DNA from: Paenibacillus sp. FSL K6-3182
GTDB taxonomy: Bacteria > Bacillota > Bacilli > Paenibacillales > Paenibacillaceae
Direction: 5' to 3'
Length of the DNA: 64,000 nt
NCBI RefSeq assembly: GCF_037976325.1
Contig: NZ_CP150265.1
Coordinates: 6,337,001-6,401,000, forward strand
This document shows positions 44,574 through 52,081 of the stretch, in pieces; position 1 is the stretch's first letter, and each line of letters starts with the position of its first letter. Below the pieces are notes generated by a model. The model worked only from the letters and a program-made list of their open reading frames with translations, was not told where the DNA came from and searched no databases. The position numbers and the translations under genes were made by a program.

Positions 44574-45434
44574 ATGAATCCCTATCGTAAAAGGTTCGAT
44601 GCCCATACACCGTTTCCGTTTGAATGCGTATATCGTGACACCAAGAGCGCGCAAAACGAATTGCCTGATCATATACACGATTGGTATGAACTCGTCTATA
44701 TTTATAGCGGCAAAGGTACGTTCTTTATCGATCAGACGTTTTATGATGCTGTTCCCGGCGACATCTTCCTTATTCCAGGAAACACAATCCATCGCTCCTT
44801 TCCAGATTCGAATGACCCGAAAACATCAACTGCGCTTTTCTTTAATGCTTCACTCGTGCACAGTCCGCCACTTGGCGATCCTTTCTCCTATTTGCGCTGC
44901 TTCGAGCAAGCTAAGCGCCATAAGGCGTACAAGCTGTCGAAGGCATCTGCTGAAGAGAAACAACAAATAGTCGATTTAATCGATCGGATACATTTGGAGG
45001 AAATGGACAAGCTGCCAGGCAATCGTCTAGCTATCCTTCTTCATCTCCAGCAAATATTGCTGTTCCTCGGGCGCATCCTCGCTCCCTCTGAAGAAGGCCA
45101 AACGGTATCCTCATCCGCTCCAAGCTGGATGACCGCTGTATTAACCTATATCGATGAGCATCCGAGCAGCCCTCTTGGGTTGTCACAGCTTGCCAAACGC
45201 GCATCGGTTACGCCCGCTCATTTTTCGCGTGTTTTCAAAAAACTAACCAGCATGAACGTTACGGAATATGTCACGACCAAACGAATCATCCGTGCGAAAG
45301 AACTTTTGATGGAGAGCGATGCCAATATTGCCGAAATAGCCGAGCAATGCGGCTTTGAAAGCCTTCCGCATTTTCACCGTATGTTTAAGAAATTAACAGG
45401 CATGACACCCTCGCATTACAAAAGGAATGAATAA
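44574..45434 (+). CDS. AraC family transcriptional regulator (286 aa)
   Basis: Sugar-responsive DNA-binding regulator. The N-terminal cupin-type AraC-binding domain (~10-150) has DHIHDWYELVYIYSGKG and PGDIFLIPGNTIH. Two C-terminal helix-turn-helix motifs (~190-285) include LSQLAKRASVTPAHFSRVF and IAEIAEQCGFESLPHFHRMF. ATG with GAGGG upstream. It is transcribed away from the L-galactose operon through a shared 177-base intergenic region, and the operon promoter has a good -10 but no -35. It is therefore the likely activator of that operon, with L-galactose or an intermediate as effector (inference). Confidence 0.88.
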   Translation: MNPYRKRFDAHTPFPFECVYRDTKSAQNELPDHIHDWYELVYIYSGKGTFFIDQTFYDAVPGDIFLIPGNTIHRSFPDSNDPKTSTALFFNASLVHSPPLGDPFSYLRCFEQAKRHKAYKLSKASAEEKQQIVDLIDRIHLEEMDKLPGNRLAILLHLQQILLFLGRILAPSEEGQTVSSSAPSWMTAVLTYIDEHPSSPLGLSQLAKRASVTPAHFSRVFKKLTSMNVTEYVTTKRIIRAKELLMESDANIAEIAEQCGFESLPHFHRMFKKLTGMTPSHYKRNE

Positions 45435-45532
45435 TTGATAGATTTGACGGTTAATATTAGCGGATACAGGCCGCCTGTTTCTCTCATATGTTATCTAGTA
45501 AAGAGAAACTTGCTAGTAAGGGAGGCTCATAG

Positions 45533-45694
45533 ATGGTTCGTTCAAGTGTGAAAACTATTAAGTACCGCGTAGGCAAAAACAAATATTTGATCATTAATAT
45601 TTATCAATCATCCGAAGCAAGTGCACAGCAGGGCAATGTGCTGGCAAGCAATGCAGCTACTGTGCAAATTTTCAAAAAATCAAAGCGCAGCTAG
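45533..45694 (+). CDS. Small hypothetical protein, 53 aa, paralogue of the next
   Basis: Short gene that I read directly: ATG 45533 preceded by GGGAGGCTCATAG, stop TAG 45692-45694. The product is basic, without signal peptide. It has alternating hydrophobic residues (YLIINIYQ) and a QGNVLASNAATVQIF segment. That segment resembles QGGNAFAINATDIGVVRI in the neighbouring 55-aa protein, with the same spacing from an N-terminal basic stretch. Function unknown; beta-rich, Asn/Gln/Ala-containing small proteins can be spore or surface components, but this is only a suggestion. Confidence 0.6.
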   Translation: MVRSSVKTIKYRVGKNKYLIINIYQSSEASAQQGNVLASNAATVQIFKKSKRS

Positions 45695-45769
45695 TTCCCT
45701 CTCATCTCTCATCCCTCATCCCTCCACTAAGCAGCAATATTTTACACACGCCTCAAAGGAGGTGATAAC

Positions 45770-45937
45770 ATGTCCTTTAAACATTCTAAGCAGGGCAACA
45801 CAGTAAAGAAAAACAACGGTAAAACCTTTGTTAATGTCAAGCAAAACGCACATGCATCCATTAATCAAGGCGGAAATGCATTTGCAATCAATGCAACAGA
45901 CATCGGAGTCGTCCGTATTCGTCCCGGCCAACAATAA
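45770..45937 (+). CDS. Small hypothetical protein, 55 aa, paralogue of the preceding
   Basis: Begins at ATG 45770 behind a perfect AAAGGAGGTGATAAC and ends at TAA 45937; a strong bidirectional terminator follows 18 bases later. The product is basic at the N-terminus (SFKHSKQGNTVKKNNGK), then FVNVKQNAHASINQGGNAFAIN, split here as FVNVKQNAHAS and INQGGNAFAIN, and ends in RIRPGQQ. Shared pattern with the 53-aa neighbour: N-[IV]-x-Q, AS-x2-QG, NA-x-x-[NV]. The very strong ribosome binding site argues for abundant expression. No family recognised. Confidence 0.68.
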   Translation: MSFKHSKQGNTVKKNNGKTFVNVKQNAHASINQGGNAFAINATDIGVVRIRPGQQ

Positions 45938-45954
45938 TAAAGCAGAATCAAAGT

Positions 45955-46007
45955 AAAAAGGCTGCCTCCACAAGGTTTTCACAACCTGTGCAGGGCAGCC
46001 TTTTTTT
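45955..46007. terminator. Bidirectional terminator
   Basis: Long stem AAAAAGGCTGCC (45955-45966) / GGCAGCCTTTTT (45994-46005) with an inner AGGTT/AACCT hairpin and seven T residues. Serves the small-protein genes and, on the minus strand, the ABC-2 permease gene. Confidence 0.92.
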
Positions 46008-46012
46008 ACATA

Positions 46013-46807
46013 TTAAACTCGCCAGCTGACCAATCGATTAACGATGACCATTGTCATAGCTGTGTAGAGAAGCATCATGAGGCAATCCAGCATGACCCCC
46101 TGTGTCCAGCCATGAAGCAAAACTACGCGCATGGCGTCCGCTGCATAAGTTGTAGGGAAAATATACGAGACGACCTGCAGCGCTTTAGGCAGCTGATTGA
46201 GCTCTACCATGACTGGAGATAGAAAGGTTACAACCATCATAAGCAGCTGAGCAAGCATACTGGTCAACTGCTGATTCGGCGACCAGAAGCCTATGCATAC
46301 GCCGAGCCCTACCACACTCGTCAGCGACAGCAGCATAACGACTGGCAAACCCCATGATAGATGAAGGTCTACGCCATAAACAAAATAACCAATGACACCC
46401 AGCAATACGAAGGATGGAATCGTGCTCATAAGCCCGCGCAGCAAATTAGCGGCTACGAAGTTTATTTTCCGAATTGGAAGCGATGCATAAAATGTAAAAT
46501 GTCCCTGATGCTTTTGCATCGATATTTCTTGCCCCATACTGTTTAAGCCCATAATAATGACGCTAAATATCATATTGCCCGCAATGATTTGAACCATCAT
46601 CTCCGGGGCTGGGTCAGCGATAAAGAAACGCATAAATAAAATCGTCGTGAGCGGAAACATCGTTGCCAGCAGCACAACGATTACCCAGCTGTCACGTATA
46701 AGCGCAAATTGAATGCGGAATAAAATTTCCAGCTCCGTCCATAATCGCTTCGGTCCAGATAGTTGTATGGACTGCATGTGCCGCAAGCCAAGTGGTGTTC
46801 CATTCAT
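46013..46807 (-). CDS. ABC-2 type transporter permease (264 aa)
   Basis: Membrane permease with six hydrophobic helices in the ABC-2 arrangement (drug, polysaccharide or lipid export). Landmarks: a cytoplasmic N-terminus, then MGQEISMQKHQGHFTFYASLP between helices 2 and 3, and LNQLPKALQVVSYIFPTTYA before the last helices. The ATG overlaps the ATPase stop by four bases (ATGA). Operon with an ArsR-type regulator and an ATPase, so probably an inducible efflux system. Substrate unknown. Confidence 0.84.
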   Translation of the reverse strand: MNGTPLGLRHMQSIQLSGPKRLWTELEILFRIQFALIRDSWVIVVLLATMFPLTTILFMRFFIADPAPEMMVQIIAGNMIFSVIIMGLNSMGQEISMQKHQGHFTFYASLPIRKINFVAANLLRGLMSTIPSFVLLGVIGYFVYGVDLHLSWGLPVVMLLSLTSVVGLGVCIGFWSPNQQLTSMLAQLLMMVVTFLSPVMVELNQLPKALQVVSYIFPTTYAADAMRVVLLHGWTQGVMLDCLMMLLYTAMTMVIVNRLVSWRV

Positions 46808-47769
46808 GATGCGGATACCTCCTTCATCGCCAAATCATCAATATGGAAATAAACATCCTCTAAGCTTGGAGGCACTACGGCATATTCCAAAATCGGCAGT
46901 TCTGTATGGTCGATAATATACTCTAGCACTCTGCCGGCAACATTCTTCTCAACTAGCAGCAGCAAACGATTCTCGCCGCTCTCCTGCACGATCCCGTAAT
47001 GATAAAGGGCAGCAGCAGCTTCGGCACGACGCCCATTCTCTGTCGTAAGCTCAAACTTCAAGCGCTGATCAACCTTCTGCTTTAACGTTGCTACATGATC
47101 AATCGCCAGCAGCCTGCCATGATTGATAACAGCCGCTCTGTCTACAACCTGCTCAGCCTCCAGCACATTATGCGTGACCAAAATAATCGTCGCGCCTTCG
47201 CGATTGCGTTCTTGGATTAAATTCCAAACGAGCCGCCTTTTTTTCGGATCAAGCTCATTGGTAGGTTCATCAAAGATAAGCACAGGTGAACGGCCAATTA
47301 GCGCTGTACCAATACCGATCAATCGTTTCTGTCCCCCGGACAGCTGCTTCAGCAGCTTGTTTCTTACATCCGCCATATCAAATTGCTCTAATAATTCCTT
47401 CGCCTGCTTTTCTGCCTCTGATGCTGGCATCCCTCTTAGCCTGCCCGTAAAAGAAAGCGCTTCGTGCACTTTCAGCGCTGACAGCACATGCGGCTCCTGT
47501 GCGTAATAAGCCACCATGCCGGATACGTGACGCGTATTCTTCATCACATCCTCGCCGCAAAACAAAACCTGTCCTTTGGTAGGTTTCAATTGACCGACCA
47601 TTTGTTTAATGAGCGTTGACTTGCCCGCCCCATTCGGGCCGAGCACGCCGAGTATCTCTCCTTCACGAATCGTAAGCGAGATATTATCATTGGCTGTGAC
47701 CATCGTTTTGCCTTTCTTATATACCTGACTTACTCCCTTTAGCTCGTATACATACTCACCCAATCTCAT
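46804..47769 (-). CDS. ABC transporter ATP-binding protein (321 aa)
   Basis: ATPase of the DrrA/CcmA-like ABC-2 family. Walker A GPNGAGKST, signature LSGGQKRL, Walker B VLIFDEPTNELD and H-loop VTHNVLEAE are present in the first ~220 residues. The C-terminal ~90 residues are the extension typical of drug-exporter ATPases. GGGAG lies before the ATG. It follows the regulator gene by 15 bases. Confidence 0.88.
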   Translation of the reverse strand: MRLGEYVYELKGVSQVYKKGKTMVTANDNISLTIREGEILGVLGPNGAGKSTLIKQMVGQLKPTKGQVLFCGEDVMKNTRHVSGMVAYYAQEPHVLSALKVHEALSFTGRLRGMPASEAEKQAKELLEQFDMADVRNKLLKQLSGGQKRLIGIGTALIGRSPVLIFDEPTNELDPKKRRLVWNLIQERNREGATIILVTHNVLEAEQVVDRAAVINHGRLLAIDHVATLKQKVDQRLKFELTTENGRRAEAAAALYHYGIVQESGENRLLLLVEKNVAGRVLEYIIDHTELPILEYAVVPPSLEDVYFHIDDLAMKEVSAS

Positions 47770-47784
47770 TCACTCCCTTATGTA

Positions 47785-48894
47785 TTACGGCAGCAGCTTG
47801 CGCCTTGTTTGCTCCCAGTAATAAGCGATTTTTTCTTTGTCGAGCTCATAATAGATGCGATTATCTACCCGAATCAGCTGAATGAGATTTAGATCAAACA
47901 ACATATTCGTATGATAGCTTATAGCAGCAGGCGTTAAGCCCATTTCCTGAGCAAGCTCATTGCCATAGTAATTTTTATGGCGAAGCAGCTCAATCAATTC
48001 CAGCCTTCGCCTATCGGCAATAACCTTCAAGAAACGCTCAATCGTCTCTTGATCCTCGTTACGCCATGCAAAAGCGTCATTGTTGATTCCAATCACCACC
48101 AAATTGGAATGTCCTTCACGGTCATCACGATGAATGCCAACACGCACCTGCGAAAAATAACTAACATGTACGGCTGTCTCTTTATCGACCAGATCAACAT
48201 CCATCTTCGTAATATCGCGGATCGCGCGCTCTGGCTGTTCATCAAATAAGGCACGATATTTCACAGCTCCAGCTTCGCCAAGCTCCTTCAAGCGATCTCG
48301 CATAGGCATATAGGCATAACGATGAAACTGCTCCATTATAAACAGAGTCCGCTGTTTGTATTCCGCAGAAAATCGAATATGTTCCAGCAGTGCCGCATGC
48401 TCCGCTTGATCAGGCAGCTCACATCCCGCAACGAGCTCGTAAAGCAGCTCCGCATCCTTCGAGATGGCTCCCCAGTCTCTCCCCTTCGTCCATTCCATGT
48501 TCTCGTCATTATATTTCGCAGCTGCCAGGTGGAAGACGAGCTCGCTTGCAGGCTTGTCACGGTAAAACGCCAGAAAATCTTCAGAACTATTCAGCTTGTC
48601 TCGTTCCTCTACAAACAGCATAACCATGACATAGTCAAGCCGCTCTTTAAACATGTTGTCACCAAACAGGGCAGCTATCTCTGCTTTCACATAATTGCTC
48701 ATGCTCGCATTCGCGGTCTCCGCCATACGAATCATTTCATCATCCAGTGTAAAATGAATCTCGCGCGCGAAAGCCTTCATATGCTCGAATTGCGCAACAA
48801 ATTTCATCGTGACTAAAAATTCAATAGGCTCATGATAAGAAAAATGTAATCTTTTGGCTGCTATTTTCCAGTCTAAAATAATTAACGCCTCCAT
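47785..48894 (-). CDS. ArsR-type winged-helix transcriptional regulator with large N-terminal domain (369 aa)
   Basis: The C-terminal ~85 residues form an ArsR-like winged helix (RRRLELIELLRHKNYYGNELAQEMGLTPAAISYHTNML, seen as RRRLELIELLRHKNYYG and LTPAAISYHTNML). The ~280-residue N-terminal part is acidic and helical, of a kind found in bacillus regulators; I cannot name it. First gene of the transporter operon, so it likely autoregulates and controls the efflux pair. The start is uncertain: ATG 48894 has no ribosome binding site upstream, while GGAGG lies just inside the frame after ATG, so translation may be leaderless or weak. Confidence 0.78.
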   Translation of the reverse strand: MEALIILDWKIAAKRLHFSYHEPIEFLVTMKFVAQFEHMKAFAREIHFTLDDEMIRMAETANASMSNYVKAEIAALFGDNMFKERLDYVMVMLFVEERDKLNSSEDFLAFYRDKPASELVFHLAAAKYNDENMEWTKGRDWGAISKDAELLYELVAGCELPDQAEHAALLEHIRFSAEYKQRTLFIMEQFHRYAYMPMRDRLKELGEAGAVKYRALFDEQPERAIRDITKMDVDLVDKETAVHVSYFSQVRVGIHRDDREGHSNLVVIGINNDAFAWRNEDQETIERFLKVIADRRRLELIELLRHKNYYGNELAQEMGLTPAAISYHTNMLFDLNLIQLIRVDNRIYYELDKEKIAYYWEQTRRKLLP

Positions 48895-48975
48895 ACTTCG
48901 TTAAGTATTCGTTTAATGTTATTTAAACAATATACAAAAGTCATTTAACAATCATTAAACATTAATTTAAATGAA
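48895..48975. promoter_or_regulatory. AT-rich operator-like region with repeated TTTAA elements
   Basis: Repeated elements GTTTAATG, ATTTAAAC, CATTTAAC, CATTAAAC and AATTTAAAT lie within 70 bases upstream of the ArsR-type gene, some in inverted orientation. Possible binding array for that regulator; no unique dyad stands out. Confidence 0.35.
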
Positions 48976-49008
48976 CCCACCTAAATTGTCAATATCATCC
49001 ACAAAAAA

Positions 49009-49048
49009 AGCTCTGCACAGGCTTAACTTCTTAGCCCATGCAAAGCTT
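49009..49048 (-). terminator. Terminator of the EamA transporter gene
   Basis: Minus-strand stem AAGCT-T-TGCA-TG-GGCT / AGCC-TG-TGCA-G-AGCTT followed by a run of seven T residues, 18 bases past the stop. Confidence 0.82.
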
Positions 49049-49065
49049 CCTCTATCCATTATTTT

Positions 49066-50010
49066 TTACGATCCGAATAATCGCATCAGCAAGATACCCG
49101 CGAAGGCAAGTGAAATGCCGGTGATCTCTATCTTCGTGAACTTCTCTTTCACAACGAATCGTGTATAGAGCAGCACAATCAGAACGTTTAGAGCTGTGAC
49201 AGCAGATACTAGCCCCGCTTTGCCAAGATCAAATGCGGTTACAATAAGCATCATGCCGACAGCGTTAGTTGTGCCGACGGCCAAACCAATAAGAAACGTT
49301 TTTTTGCCGCTCCAAGCTGGTGGCTTAGCGGTTAAACTAACGCTGGAAGAATGCTGTGACACACGCATTTCCCCCCGGGCAGTTACCGCACCCAGCAGCG
49401 ACAACGCTCTTCTAGCTCTCTCCGCTTGCAGATCTCGCAGCCACCATATACCAAAACACGATGCGCCCGTCAAAAACATAAAAAACATGGTAGGAAACAA
49501 ATCTGCTTCCATAATTGTTGACCATTTGCCTGACAAATCATTTGCTGCAAACAGCAGCATGGCCAGCAGCCCCCACTGTGCTCCTTGCAAATTGCGCAGC
49601 GAGATGTCATTCGATAGCCGAACGAGAAGCACTCCGCCAACAATCACGACAAATGCAATGAATTGCATCGCATGGAGTTTTTCTCCCCAAAGTCCAAACG
49701 CAACGATCACAACAACGACTGAAGGCAATGCCGTTAGTATCGCTACAAGTGAAGCCTTGCCGACTGCAAACCCCTTGAACATACTGGCATTCGCACCGAA
49801 TGAAAACAAGCCCATTTGAATGCCTATCAACGCCGCGAGAGTCCAGTTCGATGAGAACACTAACGCGCAAATTCCATTTACGAGCGCTCCCATAGTAAAC
49901 GCACCGCATAGCAACAAGTTACGGTTAAGCGGCTTCTGACTCGTCCAATGGTACAGAATGCCTCGCAAGCCAAAACATAAGGCTGCAAACACTGAATAAG
50001 TAAGCCACAT
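49066..50010 (-). CDS. EamA family (drug/metabolite) transporter (314 aa)
   Basis: Membrane transporter with ten hydrophobic helices in two EamA repeats. The first repeat ends near GGVLLVRLSND and the second has AVGTTNAVGMMLIVTAFDLGKAGLVSA (near residues 238-264) and ISLAFAGILLMRLF. A ~45-residue polar insert (ERARRALSLLGAVTARGEMR and onward) separates the repeats; it is longer than usual for the family. ATG 50010, with AAAGGGG 13 bases upstream, a long but acceptable spacing. Monocistronic between two terminators. Substrate unknown. Confidence 0.85.
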   Translation of the reverse strand: MWLTYSVFAALCFGLRGILYHWTSQKPLNRNLLLCGAFTMGALVNGICALVFSSNWTLAALIGIQMGLFSFGANASMFKGFAVGKASLVAILTALPSVVVVIVAFGLWGEKLHAMQFIAFVVIVGGVLLVRLSNDISLRNLQGAQWGLLAMLLFAANDLSGKWSTIMEADLFPTMFFMFLTGASCFGIWWLRDLQAERARRALSLLGAVTARGEMRVSQHSSSVSLTAKPPAWSGKKTFLIGLAVGTTNAVGMMLIVTAFDLGKAGLVSAVTALNVLIVLLYTRFVVKEKFTKIEITGISLAFAGILLMRLFGS

Positions 50011-50064
50011 GAGTGCAATAGAACCCCTTTCTTAAATCAAACCTATATGAAAGATAAACAAAAA

Positions 50065-50095
50065 GGAAGCGGTTGTCTACACCGCTTCCCTTTTT
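50065..50095. terminator. Bidirectional hairpin (second terminator of sugar ABC operon)
   Basis: Stem GGAAGCGGT (50065-50073) / ACCGCTTCC (50081-50089) with A-run before and T-run after. Between the EamA gene and the sugar permease gene. Confidence 0.75.
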
Positions 50096-50172
50096 AAACA
50101 AACGTTGCAAGTCCCATCTTGTTCTCCCTCGATAAAACATTCCCTTTGGAATTAAACTTACAATTAGTGAAA

Positions 50173-50198
50173 AACGCCCGATTATAGAATCAGGCGTT
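50173..50198 (-). terminator. First terminator of sugar ABC operon
   Basis: Minus-strand AACGCCTGATT pairs with AATCGGGCGTT (one T-G wobble) around CTAT, followed by TTTCAC, 28 bases past the permease stop. Confidence 0.72.
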
Positions 50199-50226
50199 TC
50201 TAACAAATCTATTGATTTAATACATG

Positions 50227-51054
50227 TCAGCCTTTGACAGCGCCAGCAGCGATACCCTTGACGATATGCTTTTGCATAATAATAAAGAAGATGAATATCG
50301 GCACCAATGTGATGACCGTAAGTGTCATGAACATCGGCCAATCAACGGTAAATTCGCCTTTAGCTTTATAGATTTGCAGAACGAGTGTCGATTTGGAGGA
50401 TGAGTTCAAAAACAGCATAGGTGCCAAAAAGTCGTTCCATATCCACATCGTCTGAAAAATGATGCTCGTTATCGTAATGGGCTTTAGCAGCGGAAAGATG
50501 ATCCGCCAGAAGATGCCCCATACACTACAGCCATCGATGACGGCCGCTTCGGGCAGCTCCCGGGGTATCGACTTCATATAGCCCGTCATTAGGAAAAAGA
50601 CGAACACAGAGCCGCTCGTGTACAGAATGATCAAACCGGATATTTTGTCGATCAGGTGCAAATCACTCATCAGCTGGAACAAGGGAATGAGAGTCGCTTG
50701 GAAAGGAATCATAAATCCGGCAAGCAAATAGAGCATAGCAAACCGTGTTAATCGATTCGCATTGAACACAACCGGGTATGCCGCCATCGCACCAATCAAA
50801 ACGATCAATACGACAGAACAGACGGTGATTATAAAACTGTTCCAAAAGCTTTGCAAGATCGATGTTTCCTCGAAAACCTGAATATAGTTTTTAAAGATCC
50901 ATTTCGAAGGAAGAGCCATCGGGCTTCTTGCGGCATCTTGCATCGTTTTGAATGTGTTGACAATGATTAAATAAAACGGAAAGAACGCTATTAATCCTGC
51001 AGGGAGCATGATAATGTCTAGAATCCATAACCGTTTTTCAAAGGTTTTTTTCAT
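50227..51054 (-). CDS. Carbohydrate ABC transporter permease, MalG-type (275 aa)
   Basis: Inner-membrane permease of the carbohydrate uptake transporter-1 family, with six hydrophobic helices and the ATPase-coupling EAA loop ELPEAAVIDGCSVWGIFWRI near residue 185. The ATG overlaps the preceding permease gene by four bases. The operon has no ATPase gene, usual for Paenibacillus/Bacillus systems that share MsmX. Together with the upstream lipoprotein and the two-component system it probably imports a plant oligosaccharide such as xylooligosaccharide (inferred from the xynB neighbourhood). Confidence 0.88.
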   Translation of the reverse strand: MKKTFEKRLWILDIIMLPAGLIAFFPFYLIIVNTFKTMQDAARSPMALPSKWIFKNYIQVFEETSILQSFWNSFIITVCSVVLIVLIGAMAAYPVVFNANRLTRFAMLYLLAGFMIPFQATLIPLFQLMSDLHLIDKISGLIILYTSGSVFVFFLMTGYMKSIPRELPEAAVIDGCSVWGIFWRIIFPLLKPITITSIIFQTMWIWNDFLAPMLFLNSSSKSTLVLQIYKAKGEFTVDWPMFMTLTVITLVPIFIFFIIMQKHIVKGIAAGAVKG

Positions 51055-51935
51055 TGTATGCCCTGCTCCCTTCGTTGCATTACTGTAACTTGGAAGATAG
51101 CAATCGCTAACACTATTAGGAAGAAGACGATCGACATTGCCGATGCTAGACCGTATTGTGTTTCAGATATTCCCCTTAATACGATGACCTGGGTTATCGA
51201 GTAAGTTTCATAGCCAGGCCCGCCCTTTGTCAATGCGAATGGAATTTCGAATACTTTGAGACCGCCGGTAAGCAGCAGCATGACGCTGACCGTCATCGCA
51301 GGTGCCAGCAGTGGAAAAGTTATAAACCGAATTTGTTGTAAACGATTCGCCCCATCTATTGAGGCAGCTTCATAATAATCTTTCGGAATGGATTGCAGAA
51401 ATGCCAAATACAACACTGCGTGCCATCCTGTTATCGCCCATGTTGCCACGACGATTGTTGACAGTTTCGCTAGCAACGGGGCGGATAGCCATGGCTGAGG
51501 ACCGATGTTAAACAGCTCACTAAGGACGGAGTTCAGTACCCCTGACCCAATCGGTGCAAGGATAAATCCCCAAATATAGGCAAGCAGCAAGCCGCTTGGA
51601 ATCGACGGAAAGAAAAAGATGGCGCGATGAATGTTTCTCGTTAAAAATTTTTGATCCAATATCATAGCGAGCGGGATAGCTAACAACGTAACAAGCAAAG
51701 CCTTGCCAAAAGTAAAAAATAACGTATAGGAAATGGCGGATGTAATCGCATCATCACTAAATATCCGCACATAGTTTTTCAAGCCAATAAAATCATATGC
51801 CTCCGTATATCCATCAAAATTAGTAAAGCTCAAGAAAAACGATTTGATCAGCGGATAGATCGTAAACAATGAGTATATAGCTAGAATCGGAAGCAAAAAC
51901 AATAGAAACTGTAGTTGACGAACATATTTGACCAT
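51051..51935 (-). CDS. Carbohydrate ABC transporter permease, MalF-type (294 aa)
   Basis: Partner permease with six to seven hydrophobic helices. The EAA loop DYYEAASIDGANRLQQIRFI lies near residue 200, and the N-terminal region LPILAIYSLFTIYPLIKSFFLS is typical of the LplB/UgpA group. Start ATG with AAAGGAGG upstream. A stem-loop in the 146-base gap after the binding-protein gene probably lowers expression of the two permeases relative to the binding protein. Confidence 0.88.
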   Translation of the reverse strand: MVKYVRQLQFLLFLLPILAIYSLFTIYPLIKSFFLSFTNFDGYTEAYDFIGLKNYVRIFSDDAITSAISYTLFFTFGKALLVTLLAIPLAMILDQKFLTRNIHRAIFFFPSIPSGLLLAYIWGFILAPIGSGVLNSVLSELFNIGPQPWLSAPLLAKLSTIVVATWAITGWHAVLYLAFLQSIPKDYYEAASIDGANRLQQIRFITFPLLAPAMTVSVMLLLTGGLKVFEIPFALTKGGPGYETYSITQVIVLRGISETQYGLASAMSIVFFLIVLAIAIFQVTVMQRREQGIQ

Positions 51936-52035
51936 AATTTGCCTCCTTTGAGACTTTGATTGATGATGTCGGCAATCGATAAAACTGCATTGGAAGCATT
52001 CAATTAATAGAGGATCAAGGTGTAAATAGTTGAAG

Positions 52036-52064
52036 AGAGGGTAGTAGGCTTCAACATACCCTCT
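52036..52064 (-). promoter_or_regulatory. Stem-loop between binding-protein and permease genes
   Basis: AGAGGGTA (52036-52043) / TACCCTCT (52057-52064) with a 13-base loop, not followed by a strong T-run. Likely mRNA-stabilising or partially terminating element. Confidence 0.55.
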
Positions 52065-52081
52065 ACTTTAACTACTTCCGA

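Noticed and set aside
45716..45982. 88-codon minus-strand frame
   Set aside because: Antisense to the 55-aa gene with its perfect ribosome binding site and includes a terminator arm.
48322..48816. 164-codon plus-strand frame
   Set aside because: Antisense shadow of the ArsR-type regulator.
49196..49819. 207-codon plus-strand frame opposite the EamA gene
   Set aside because: Lies wholly antisense to a clear ten-helix transporter and shows no domain of its own.
49925..50341. 138-codon minus-strand frame across the permease-EamA gap
   Set aside because: It overlaps two terminators and the ends of two real genes in another frame.
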